Source: Saururus chinensis
Lineage: Eukaryota > Streptophyta > Magnoliopsida > Piperales > Saururaceae
Assembly (NCBI GenBank): GCA_035235625.1
Contig: CP141144.1
Coordinates: forward strand, 42,096,014-42,160,013
Length of the DNA: 64,000 nucleotides
Direction: 5' to 3'
In this document: positions 1-12,200 of the stretch, in pieces
How the letters are laid out: every line of letters starts with the position of its first letter
How positions within the stretch are numbered: the first letter of the stretch is position 1
Program-made: the position numbers and the translations under genes
The notes under the pieces: generated by a model
Seen by the model: only the letters and a program-made list of their open reading frames with translations
Databases searched by the model: none
Told to the model about the DNA's origin: nothing

Positions 1-1070
1 GTTATATATTATTTATGCAGGCATTGCTCCCAGAGTTGGGATGGTGGAGATTGTAACGTGTTTTCTTCACTGCCACGATGGTTTGGGTATTGGCCATAGA
101 GGTCTCCACCACGGGTTTCCCGCAGGTCTTCCTATGACTATAGTGTGCGTAAGAAAAGAGGAGTCGTATGAGCATCATGGAAGGCTTGTGCTTCTCACCA
201 ATCTATGTCCATGAGCACAGTTGAGATCCTCTTCTCCAGATTCGTGGCAAACTATTGAGAGCCCTAGGGATTTGGGTCAAGCTACTGTTAAGCAGTCTAC
301 TTCAATGTTGGAGTCCTATATTTGGGGATATCTTCGAGAGTCGAGTTATCTCTGAGTGAATACATATATGATAGTATTAATTATTGAACAAGGGTTGTGA
401 GATAATTAATAACATCGATTGTTATTGATTGTTAACTAGCACTAATGGAACTATTAAAGGACTTGCATAAAATGTAGGTTGATTGAAAATACTTAAGTAT
501 TACATGTTTGATGTTATGTTTCTTAGGATAGTGTAGTTTTGAGGCAGAACTATGTCTGGATCTAATCTTGTTGAAAATATTGGAGATGTTGTCTGATAAG
601 CATGTGGGCAACTAACATCGGGTGATGTTGGCCCGATGTGAAAAATATTAATTAAACCTTTTTCCTTTTGGAAGCTCTTCTCCTGAAGGATGAGAGGTTA
701 TGTTGTTGTTCTATTTTGTTTGGTTGTAGGTTCTCCAGGCGACGACAAGTGAGATCAGGACAGACAAGGACGGGATGTAGTTCCTTGTTTCTACAATTCT
801 GGTACGTAAGTGTATCTTTAGCGTGAGAGTCAACTTAATTATTTATTTTTAGATGGTTGATTGACTTGTACTTAGATGGATGCGCTATTCTTATTGAATT
901 TTTGAGACGTATAATAATATTATATGATTTGACATCCGTATTTGTGAACCCCAGTTATCATAACCTGGATATTTAATCGAATGGTTTGTTTTGTATTGAA
1001 GAAAAAAAAATTTCTCATGTCTTACCGTTCATGCTATTTAAAAAGGCTTTTAAAAATCTAGGTCATGACA
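1..1070 (+). mobile_element. S1: 3' part of a solo LTR, cut by the window edge
   Basis: The right end reads GGTCATGACA at 1061-1070. The last 1 kb aligns by eye with the end of S2 (5440-6509) and with the reverse complement of S6 (44635-45700). Shared landmarks are a GGCAGAACTATGTCTGGATC block near 543, 'GCAACTAACATC' near 608, and a final block with ATATTTAATCGA at 970-981. The downstream flank ATTTA would be the target duplication, but its partner lies outside the window. No LTR-retrotransposon coding sequence follows; a MULE-like fragment does. Confidence 0.7.
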
Positions 1071-1374
1071 ATTTATCTCTATTGAATGTCTGGTTCCTTT
1101 CTATTGATGGTGATTTATCACCGTTGTTGGGCTCTTTCAACTCGGCATACAATGATAACACCTCCTTATTTGCCTTCTTATAAATGGAAAACACTGATTG
1201 TAGGTTATCGTCATCTTCTAATTGATATATAATGGATGATTGGGAAGATAGAATTAAATACTTCGAAGTCACATTATTGTTGATGGCAAGATGTTCTTTG
1301 ATTTGAAGTAGCAACTCGCCGAACCTCACAAACGAATCAATGTTCATCAACCGTGCCTTTCCACCTATATACAC
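1071..1374 (-). pseudogene. Fragment resembling the N-terminus of a MULE (MuDR-type) transposase
   Basis: A 103-residue reading frame on the minus strand starts MYIGGKARLM and contains an acidic 'LEDDDNLQSVF' stretch. Both fit the GG-start and 'DDxDLxxxF' pattern of the variable N-terminal domain of plant MULE transposases. The frame runs directly into the end of S1, so that LTR probably inserted into it. No catalytic DDE domain or terminal inverted repeat is visible. This is pattern recognition only; a PB1-like domain is an alternative. Confidence 0.4.
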
Positions 1375-1380
1375 GTCATC

Positions 1381-3106
1381 ATCCCCCTACCTCTCCATTG
1401 TAATGTATGCAAATACCAATCCTATCTATTATGGGGGTTAAAGGGTTATCGAATCCGCCAAAATAAATCCTTTGGAGCCGTCAATAACTTCTAGAGTGTA
1501 AAAAATGGGTTTTTACTGAACAAGGGAGTCGCTAGTGAGTCATCGCTAGTCACCTCCCGCTAGTGACTTTTGACTGCCACCATTGAATCCTAGCCCACTA
1601 GAATGGCGCCGCACTGTTCTGATGTTCATTTATATCATATGTTGGGTAGTGGATTTATTTAAAACCTAAGGGTAGTTTCATCAATGGGATTTGTGTTTAA
1701 AATATAGGGAATATGGAATATTGTGTTTTTCGGCCAGACAATGGAATTAAATATGCCACATTGTCCCAACCATTGGATAGACATTCTAAGTTATACTTTC
1801 TCTGTCTCATATTAATATTTCTCCATTTGGCAAAAAAAGCTTGTTTCATATTAATAGCTCCATTTTGTTTAATTAAAGTGGTTGGGTACTTAAAAAAGAG
1901 TATCATAAGCTTATTTTCCCTTCTCTTGGATGTGGATTTCACCATTCAATAAAAACTTTCCATTTGTAGCTATTAAAAAGGAATAGAGGGATTTCTTCAA
2001 AAGGTGGCATTCATTTTTTATCTACATGCTTTTATACGAGTAGCCTTTTTAAGAATTCATTAACTAGTTTTAAGTTTCAGGGTTGGGCAGGACAAACAAC
2101 TTCTTAGAAAACTATATCTCGTTGTCAATTCCCTTGGGCATGTACAAGGCCCACTCATCATACTTACCAAGCCGAGCTGGGTCAAGACAATGCGAGGCCA
2201 ATTGACCATGAGGGAGAGTCCTCCACTCAAGTTTAGATAATTGGATTACCAAAAATAGGTCAAGGGAGCATCAATCCTATATCATGTGCGGTATGAAATA
2301 GGTTTGCTAAGTCAAGGCTTTTGGGTTTGGTTAATAATTGAGGGAGAGACCTCTACTTGTATTGGAGAATTGATTCATATGTGCCTATGTGGTATAAAAC
2401 TTGTTCAAGGTCTTTGGGCTTGGTTAATAGGTGTAAGTATATTCCAATGATAAAATTGTAACTTGCATGGTATAGTTTTTTTATTTAGTAATAGTAGTTT
2501 ATAGTAAGATAAATGCCCATTTACAAGTACATTGAAAAATATTATTTTATAATCACTCATTATGTCTTTTTATTCATAAGAATGATGGGATGGAAAATAC
2601 AAGTTCTCGACAATAAATAAAGTTGTAATATTTTTTCCCATGTGGCATCTATACTTACTTTATTTCCATTCTCTTATATACATATATTATAGATACATAT
2701 GAGGGCCTTTTTTATGTTGGGGCCTTAGGCAATAGCCTAAGTTGCCTAGACCTCTACCAAGTAAATCAAGATATAATCTTAGGTAGGTGATGAATGGAGT
2801 GGGGGTCTGAACTTAGGAGCTATGCTCCTAGAAGCTTGCCTTGGCCATCCCACCAACACCCAACCAAAATGTCACTATAAATACAATTGAACAACAAAGA
2901 TGTCACTCTAATACACACAAAAAATAAGAAACAAATATGCTACTTTATGTTGTCTTAAGCTTAACCTATGGATTTCCTAATATAAAAAAGGCATGTGGGT
3001 TTCTTGTAGTAACCTCATTTGATCGCAAGGAATGTAAGAATAAAGATAAGGAGTAGGATAGTCGAGTGTAAATCTTGGACAAGCATAATTTTTTGCATGT
3101 GGAAAT
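1381..3106. other. Intergenic, no gene recognised
   Basis: AT-rich sequence. A minus-strand 82-residue and a plus-strand 79-residue frame overlap each other near 1700-1950 and look like chance frames. I see no RNA gene and no clear element ends until S2 starts at 3107. Confidence 0.5.
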
Positions 3107-6100
3107 TGTTATATCTAGGATTTTTCTAGGTTTCAAAACTTTACTGTATAGAAAATAGTGTGTTTGGCCCCTTGACCTTATCAGTTGAATAAACTCCTCA
3201 ATAGATAGATTTTAAGTAGATACTAATGAGGTTAGAAAGCAAACAGAAAGAGCTCCGAAACGCCACCAAGAATGCACGAATCAGAGTATGGATGAGAGAA
3301 ATATGACTGTTTAAAGTTAAATATCGTATAAGGCATGTTTACCCGAATTAGATGCGCAAATAGGTTGTTTCATGTGCTCTACGTGTCTGATTAACTAAAC
3401 TAATAGGAATGAGTTTAGGGGGCCCAATTAGGCTGCCAAATGGAAGTTGAGTTATCCTAAACTTCTTAGGGGATTAGGAACCTTGTTTTCATTAATTATT
3501 TAAGGTCATCTAGGGCTTCTAAGAGGGTGAGACACTAGAGAAGAAGAGTCCCAAAGAATTTCTGGCAATTATGACATGCGATTGCTCGAGTAGTGGTGGA
3601 TTGATGACAACCCCGCGCTTGAGGTAGGTTCGCTTAATAAACTTAATTCCCTTGTGAGATTAATAAGTTTTGATGTGTAATTGCTTCAATTTCTTAGCTC
3701 GGGCATAAATCCCTAATTGAAAAATTAAGGGTGGCGATCTAGAGATTGGGAACCACCGCCCAACCACCATTTGCCGACAGCCAGCTAGCCGCTGCCCCTC
3801 CTCCAGTGGATTTCTGGGTGTTGTACTGTCGATGACTAGGCCTTGTAAAGGGCAACTGACTAGGGGAAGGAAATCGCCACAAAAGGTGCTCCTCTTTCCT
3901 CTGCTTCATCAGCCATTGTAGTGAGACACGACCTTCTTCCTTTTGCCTTCCACTTAATTGTACCATGGTGGAGCCCCTGTGGCCTTGAGCTAGCGGTTGG
4001 GCCCATCGCCGGCCTTACTGCTCCTCCTTCCCTTTCTTCTCTGTGAAATCACAGAGATGGGGAGGAGGGGGTGCAAGCCACCACTGATGTTGGGGGTAGG
4101 CTGATTGGAATTTCCCATCGGTGACGATCTGATCTGATCCACCCTTATACTTGTCAGTGGAGTCCAGCGGTGCCCTGCTAGAGGCCTGAATATTGCACCT
4201 TCCCTTCCTCTATGTGAAATCATAGAGAAGGGGAGGAGGGGGTGCAGGCCACCACTAATCTCAGGGCCAAGTAGATTGGAATCGTTCCTCAACGGAAATC
4301 CTATAAAGCCCACCCCTACGCTCATCGTTGGCAGCTAGTGATGCCTAGTAAAAATTACGATTGGACCAAGTGAGAGTCTCAAGTCTCCTGACCAAGTTTT
4401 AAGGTGTAAAAAATCCAAGAGGCTGTAAAATAACAATTTTACCCTTGTAGTAAACTAGAGTATAATATTTAATTACCCGACTTGGGATCCGATTCAAAGG
4501 CCTATGAGAGGAGTTAAAAATTGAGGAAAAATCTCAATGAGAGGAGAAGGTGTAACCTAAATTGGGACCAAGACATATAGTGGGAAAAAATCTCAGTAAG
4601 TAGATAATTGATCATTTTACCCCTAGGGTTACAGTGAGCTATTTAGTGAACCAAGGTCGGTTCAAGGGGTTTATAACCCCATAAAATATCTAAAAAATTA
4701 TAGTGGGTCCACGATGTCAAGGAGTAACCTAAGATCAATTTTGGACCCATTGTAGTTGAAGAATACCTTAAACAAAATGATAAAAATACCCCTATGAGCA
4801 AACTAACTAGCAATCAAGTGAATAGAATCACGTGTCAATTTGAGAGTGAAACCTCTTGAGAGGTTAAGGACTTACCTAAGAATAGAGAGGACTGTGTCCT
4901 ATGTTAAAAAAATTACCTTAATGCCCTGAGGGGCATTGTAGCCTATTTTTCATATAAATAGATGCTCATAACCCAATGAGAATTAAGGCACTAGAGTACA
5001 TGTCTTTTAATGTCATAATTGAGTTAGGCCTTTGTATTATGATTCGCTTAAACCTGTGTAGGTTTGTATTAATTATGGTTTCATTGTTTTAATGCTTGTT
5101 ATTGATGTTGTGTTAATAATATATCAATAGCTTAGTATTAATTAAAGATTAACTAATGGGTAATAAATAACTTTAGATTGGGTGAGATCACCTAATTAAG
5201 ATAAAGACTAAAATACCCTCAAAGGGGTCTGAGTAATACACAGAGTGAACAAGGCCCTTGACCTAATAATTTGCCTTAGTTAATGAACGCATAGCAGTTT
5301 TGAGTATTCACCTAGTCTCAAAAAGACTAATAGGGTTTGGAATAGTCATTCTGAATATTTGCTTGTTGCTTGAGCACATATAGGGTTCAAAATGGTTTTT
5401 CTGAGTCTTAGCTCTATTTAATAGGTGTTGATTTGGTTGTGTCATTTTACCTCCCCATTGAAGGGAGTTCTGCATAAGTCTTTGCTCACAACTAATCTAT
5501 TTAGGATTATTTAGTATACACATATTTTGAGTACTTAACATCCTGCTTTGTTAGCTTCTCCTACCACTCCTGTTCAGGTGTAATTGTGGGTCATATTTTT
5601 CCACTTCGGCTAGGTCTTTAGTAGCTAAGTTGGGTTATGATACTTCTTGGTGAATTCCAAGTCTTCATCATAGATAATTATCTTTCAAGGATTGTCCGTA
5701 GTAGTTGTGATATTTGTTACTTAGGTTGACGTTTGATGAGTCTGTCTATCTTTAAGATAGAATTGAGTTATTAATTATTAAATAAAGGTTCTTGAGACAA
5801 TTAATGAAATTGCTTATATTGATTGTTTAATTAAAAAAAGTAGAACAATTAAAGGACTTGCATCACATGTATGTTAGTTTAAAATATTTCAAATGCTCCT
5901 TGTTTAATGTTATGCTTATTGAGATATAGTTTCTAAGTAGAATTAGTTTGGATTTGATTTTTTTAGAAGTAACATTGGAGATGTTGTCTATTGAGTACAT
6001 AAGCAACTAACATCTGATGATATTAGCCTAATCTAAAAAATATTAACTAATACTTTTATTCTGTTAGAAACTTTCATCCAAAGGGATGAGATGTCCCATT

Positions 6101-6509
6101 GTTGTATGCTTTTATTATTTACAGGGTATTTAGGCGAGGACTAGCAAGACCAGAACATCGGTGGGGTATTGAGGATGACATTACACTAATAAGATTTAGT
6201 TTCTTATTTCTATAATTTTGTAAGTAATTGTAATTATTGGTGTGAGAGCCAATTTTACTATTTACTTAATTATTTATTTTCAACGGATGATAAACTTGTA
6301 CTTAAAGGGTGAACTTGTCATTTATTAATTTTTGACATGTTCAGTAATATCATATATTTTGATATTCATATTTGTAAACCCCAATTATTATGAGCTGGAT
6401 ATTTAATCAATTGATTTTACTTTATATTTATTAAAAATATAAAAAAATTCCTTCTTAATTTTTTGGACGAGCATTATTAAAAATAGTTTTAAAAAACAAG
6501 GTCATGACA
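3107..6509 (+). mobile_element. S2: complete solo LTR, about 3.4 kb
   Basis: The unit starts TGTTATATCTAGG and ends GGTCATGACA. Flanks are GAAAT (3102-3106) and AAAAT (6510-6514), a 5-bp duplication with one change. A TATA box (TATAAATA, 4953-4960) on the plus strand sets the sense direction. The last kilobase matches S1 and inverted S6. The first part holds a GC-richer stretch (3740-4320) with chance open frames. Neither side shows an internal domain, primer-binding site or second LTR, so it is read as a solo LTR left by LTR-LTR recombination. Confidence 0.75.
4953..4960 (+). promoter_or_regulatory. Probable TATA box of S2
   Basis: TATAAATA lies in an AT-rich stretch 1.85 kb into the LTR, about 1.55 kb before its 3' end. 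This is the best TATA match in the unit and is used here to orient it. Inference only. Confidence 0.45.
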
Positions 6510-6514
6510 AAAAT

Positions 6515-9221
6515 TGTGACATCTCTCCTCATGGCATGCTCGTATGGCAGTGAATGAAGGGCAAAAAAAGGTTGTAGACTCATAGTGATTGATCCATGAC
6601 TTCCACTTCATGCAGGTTGTGGCTTTAGGTAGATATCAGCATCAAGGTCATCACCCTTTATATGTATATATGTATATAACACTGCAATACATTAAAAATA
6701 AGTAAGGGCTTTCGGTCTTCTTGAAGAGTCCTGATTGCTGGATTGCTTTTTATACTGCCCAATTGGTCTGCAAGTGCAAGTGTGAAGGGATTTTACCTGA
6801 TGATCAAGAGTGGAACATAACCTTTTTAGGTCGCAAAAGGTTGCAAATAATCCTAGTGATTAAGGAATGAGCGCTCTATATAAGTCAAAACAAGAGGTTT
6901 CATTCAAATAATAAGTAAAATATGAAAGGCCATAATACTATCATTTTAATAACAAAATGAATACTCATAATCTTTATTTGAAATTCATATATTAAGGCAT
7001 GATGGGTGAGATTGTAATTAAGATAAAGTATGTGGACTATAACCCCTTAAACATATTCTTTTTATAAAAAAGTTCTTGGTGGCTCGTCGGCAAAGTTGAG
7101 AATTTTGTTTGTATATTATTATCACATGTTTACAGTGTTTATAATTTTTAATGCTAAACTTACAATGTTTATAAGATGGTTCTTCAAGTATATCGCCTTT
7201 GGCATTCTGGTCCTTAGTGATTAAGGAATGGCTTGCTTTACACAGATGATAAGTGAGGAATTAACTTACAGAAACGTTAAATACCAAAGGAAACAACCAG
7301 AGGTTATCAAAGAAGAGTGTCACAATCTAGCGTGATGTTTTTTATTAGGGACAAATTACTTCACTCCAAACGATGAAATTGAGAGGATATCTGTCATAAT
7401 CCAGTTTGTTGTGTAACGATGACATGACTTCATCACAAGATGTCCAATCTTGCAAAATAAGACTACTATATTTCATTGACAAGATTAAATGCTTTGTCAC
7501 GAAGCTGCAGACACATTGGATGTGGATGAAAGTTTAAGCTCTATCTCATGATACATCTCGTATTAACTGGCACTGATGGTTATCCATCGTTTCTAAGTAA
7601 TCTATTATTATCTGGTCTATGACTAACAATTTACGCTTATTGCCCAGTATACTGTCTTGTCTAATTCAGACGTGTGTATTGAAAGATGTCTAGCCACACT
7701 ATTTGTTCCTAAATCTTTTGGCATACACTAGTTTCCATGAGAGACCTGTTAGCATTAGCCCGGGCTTATGTGCATGTTGTTGCCTGTGAGCCTGGGCATC
7801 ACGGGCAGTCATATTTTAGTCTGACAATACACATTACTCAAGGTACAAGTGCGTTTGAATCACCTGCCCGTGGTAAGTAAGATTGAATTACCTGCCCGGC
7901 CCCCCTCTATTAATGTGTATCATTGGATCTTGATCCAATAGTTCGTGATGCCGTGCAGTGCTGAACATGGGTATATGTGAGCCGATGCTCATGTTAACTT
8001 TCCTTTTCAAAATATTTGGTTTATATGAAAAGTTCTTAGTCATAGGACTGCATTTATTTTTGATACATGGAAACCTGCATTTTCAAAACCACGGTTCTCA
8101 TCACTTGACTAACAACCCCTAAGTTATCCCATGGTTAAAATAGTAAAAGCTGACAGTATTTTTATGTATGTTACATATGTGTGTGTTGATCGATCCGGTT
8201 CAACCCGGATGCAACTGACCCGAAATTGGGTTTAGTAGGCTCCTATGTTGAGTTAGGTAGGGTCCAAGAAAAAGATACCTAAGCACTTCTCGGGTTAAAT
8301 TGGATTCCTACTTTGGAGTCAGTTGGATCCAAGAAACCTAGTTCCTATACCTGGTTAGGATGGGTCCACGGAACTCGGCCCCGATGCAACCCTATAACGT
8401 ATTTAAAGCAAGAAGGCTTTTGGGTTTATCTCACCTTGTTTAGGTCAGACTTCCCCATCTCCATTGTTCTCTAGAGTACGCTGTACTTAGTATAAAAAGA
8501 TAATGTTGTTTAGGAGTTAAGAAAAACTCTTGTAACTAGAGGGTATTGCTAATAGTTCTAATTTGGGAAAGGTGGACTTCGTACCATCAAAGCTTTAGTA
8601 ATACTACCTACAATCTTTTTACTTCCAATAAATTGCAAGTGTTAATGATTTGTGTTTTTTTCTTCCTTGGAGGCTACATGGCTACAGCATTACTGGATAG
8701 AGCGTTGGCTGATGTCAAATCCCCTAAAACCATGTACAACATCCTTACCAGTTCAAGAATTGGAAGCGGGAAACGAATTGGGCAGTAGAAACCAGAAATA
8801 AATTGTATCAAAATTTGGCATTTTATTGACCCATTTTAAACATATCATACCTTCTCAATGATTGATTTTCTGTCTGTATAGGAGGATATGAATATTAAAT
8901 TTGGTAACATAAAGAACAATGAACCAATATTTTTTTCATAGGCTAAGGTACTTCATTCTCACAATAACATGATACAATTCAATCTCTCACATACAAAATG
9001 GTGGCTGAAAAGCACAAAGAATTGGTAAGCATTAAAAACAATCATTACACACAAAAGCTTTAGTAATCAACTACATGTCATCCCACCTCTCTTTAAGCCT
9101 AAAATTATAGAAAACTGAGGCAAAAAATTAATGTTTTCACATCAAACACAAAATTTACAGAAATGAGACATAAACCTTCAATTGAGCAGAACAAGATTCA
9201 AACATATGCTCCACGTAAAGT
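6515..9221. other. Intergenic DNA, including the 3' flank of TWD40-2
   Basis: No gene or element is recognised. The last few hundred bases before 9222 should hold the 3' untranslated region and polyadenylation site of the minus-strand TWD40-2 gene, but I cannot place the cleavage site. An 80-residue plus-strand frame at 8546-8788 shows no recognisable domain. Confidence 0.5.
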
Positions 9222-12200
9222 TTACACAGAAGCTCCTTCCAATGGCACTGGGGGTGGAGCAAGAGGATCCACAACTGAAGGTACAGGAGGGATATGATCA
9301 TCAACTGGGTGTGAAGAAACGGTGCTGTCACCAACTTGGGGTGAAGAAGCCGGTTGCTGACTACCTTGGACACTTGTGTCACTTGTTTCTTCAGGAGTAC
9401 TTGGGTCTGCAACCACTGTTGACAGTACGGGTGAATCTGAGGTTGATTGTGGAGGTTGATTACTAGCAGGTGGTGCGGTGGAAATTGGTGGGGCTTCTAA
9501 GGCCAAGGTCTTGTTGGGCTGCTGCAGTGAACCTTTCATTCCAGGAGCAGGCTTCTTCTGCATTGCCATCGCTGCAGCAAGAGATGGCATTCCAGGAGGA
9601 AGAACTTCAATTGGAGGCTTTTTGGGAGCTTCGCCTAAACTTGATAGCTTGGGTTCTTCTAATGATGCCAAAAATGCTGCCGTTGCATCTGTCATAGTTT
9701 TTGGACCATGCTCGAGCTCCTTTTGTAACATTTTGTTCCAAGCCTCAACCAAGCTCTTCAATGTTGGGCGCCCATGAGCCTGAAACAGAAAAAATTGAAA
9801 TAAATAAAATTTAAAAAAAACTTAAAAATATTTGCCCCCACAAAAGATGAAAACCTCTGCCCTATAACTTGGGGAACTATATAGGTGGTTACTTTGTGAA
9901 GCAATCTAGTCTTGACCTTTTAATACAAGATGCCAACCATAGTTCTAAAACTCCATTTTGACTCTAAAAACTCCAATCTCAACTCCATAGCTTTCCGAGT
10001 AACACCATGGTGGCTCACAACTAACATGGCCCCATGATTGACTCCATATACTCCTTGAGACAACTCCAAAAAACTCATGAAACTCCATTAGCTCTAGTCA
10101 CTCCATGTTATCTAAAATATTTTCTTTTTAAAATTTCTTCAAACTAATCAATGAAAAAGTATGACAACAATCTTACTTTGCAGTAAACTATTGTTATATA
10201 TTTTTATGTGTTGAAAAAGAGTGCAAAATTTGCATGAATATTTACATTTTTACACAATAATATGAATATGCTTTTACTTGTTTATTTTACCATATTTAGT
10301 ACTACTTTGTATAGTATATTTAAATATTAATATATTGATTTGTTCTTGCTCGATTAACATTTTGACTTCGTTGAGAGTATGCATCGACTTGACACAAATG
10401 TTTTAGGCCCAAGCCTGAGTGTTGAGTTTTCAAATAAGCATGCCAACAAAACATGGTGCCTTGAGTTTCATGAAATAAAATCACGCAGGAATTTTCAGAA
10501 GTGGAAGAGGATTAGATTTATCACATGGGCATGTAGTACAGCCTCTGCGAGCATCCCTGTGTCTTGCCACGCTTTCTCCATCAGGGCATTATCCCCCAAA
10601 ACTGCAGCAGCAAATGCTGCCTCACGTCCTTGACCAGCTGAGATCAGATTATTTACTAATCCCTGGAAAAGGAGGAAGGTCGCTTCATATATTTTCACAT
10701 TAAAATTGTCCAAAAAAAAAAAGAAAACACAACTCAATTTATGAACAAAATAAAATTAATTAAAATCGTACCCCCAGCCGGGTCAACTCCCCATGATTGG
10801 CAAGGCGGAGAGCTTGGCCTCTCAATTCACGACCTTGTAAAGCTCCCTTGACAGCGCCAGCAGCAGCCAACCTCTTGAGAGCTTCACGAGCAATGTCAGA
10901 TTGACCAGTAGCATCTGCAGCATCAATGAGATCCAAAAACTCTTTTGCAAATTTGACTATTCCTTGGACAGCATCCGCAAGATTTTCCTGTTTGGCTGCT
11001 GTCAAACTGAGAATTTCAGTTACGTTGGGCCCAGCAATGTCTTGACCAACATCCCTGCTATTGCTCATTGTTATAAGGCACTGAAGGGCTCTTTTCAAAT
11101 CATTACTTTGCATTGCCAGGTCAAATTCCAATCTGAACTAAGAAGCAAAGCATGTAAGAGCTAAGTTATCAAAGTCAAAAGTTGATAATCTGATACTAAA
11201 TATGTTTTCACTTCAACCTCTTAGATATCCCAGGCAAGTGAAGAGCCTCAGTGGCATATCCCATCCTAAGCATGAATTGAGCTAAATCATCATGGTGCTC
11301 CCTGCCAAGTCGACTTGCCCTGCATACATGCAAAATCCAGCTTCATAGATATACATTTGCTGGAGCAATGTGATATTAGTGATGTCTTAAAAATTTTACC
11401 ATTTTACTGCACTGACAGCATCACCATAAGCTGCAAGGCACCGACATCGTATACCCGGATGGCTTAAGGATAGGGCATGGGCACACATGTACCTGTTGAA
11501 ACATAGGAACTGTGTTCAGTCCTCAAACCACAAATATGTGCATAATGGGAGTAATCAATTAGATGCTCATGTAGCAGTGGATAGTATCTTTGTACAAGAT
11601 GAAGTGCCTCATAAAACAAGAACGTATGAATAGAACCGGAAAAAAAAGAACAGTCCAATACCTGTCAATGAGCCAAAGGACACCATCTCTAACGCCTACA
11701 ACAACTAGAGGGCCCACTGGACGTTTCTGTTCAGAAGGAAAACGAGTGACTGCCACAGAAACACCACCACCACCAACAGCAATCTCACTAGCTTTTCTTT
11801 CTTCGGCTTCTTTTGGTAGGACTTCTTCAACATCTCCTTTAGACAGCTTGGGTAATGATAAAAAAGGAGGCACAGAGGGGGCATGCTGAAAGGAAGCTAA
11901 ACGCACCACCTGAAGAAATAGCTTATCCTCATAAGTCATGACCTTCTACCAGACTGATAAAACCAGCACCAGAAATGACCTAAACATGTCCCAACTAAAC
12001 TTCGAAATATGTTCAATTTTACTCAGTTCTAAACATCATGCTAGAAACTAATACCAACATACTTCATCAACATATTCTTGCAAAAATTCCCACAAGTTGG
12101 AATACAATTAATGAAAAAATACAAGCAAAAAAATTATCATATAAAGGATAAAAAGATTAAATACTTACTTCAAACTTCCATATGACAAACTTGGATGATA

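Noticed and set aside
3739-4325. Frames of 75 and 111 residues in S2
   Set aside because: They lie in the GC-richer part of the LTR; internal similarity (LHPLLP repeated) reflects a local duplication, not a protein family.
1-6509. S1 and S2 as the two LTRs of one element
   Set aside because: Same family and orientation, but the DNA between them shows a MULE-like fragment rather than gag-pol, and the flanking 5-mers (ATTTA after S1; GAAAT/AAAAT around S2) are unrelated.
10379-10633. 84-residue plus-strand frame
   Set aside because: Partly the antisense shadow of TWD40-2 exon 20, the rest intron sequence.
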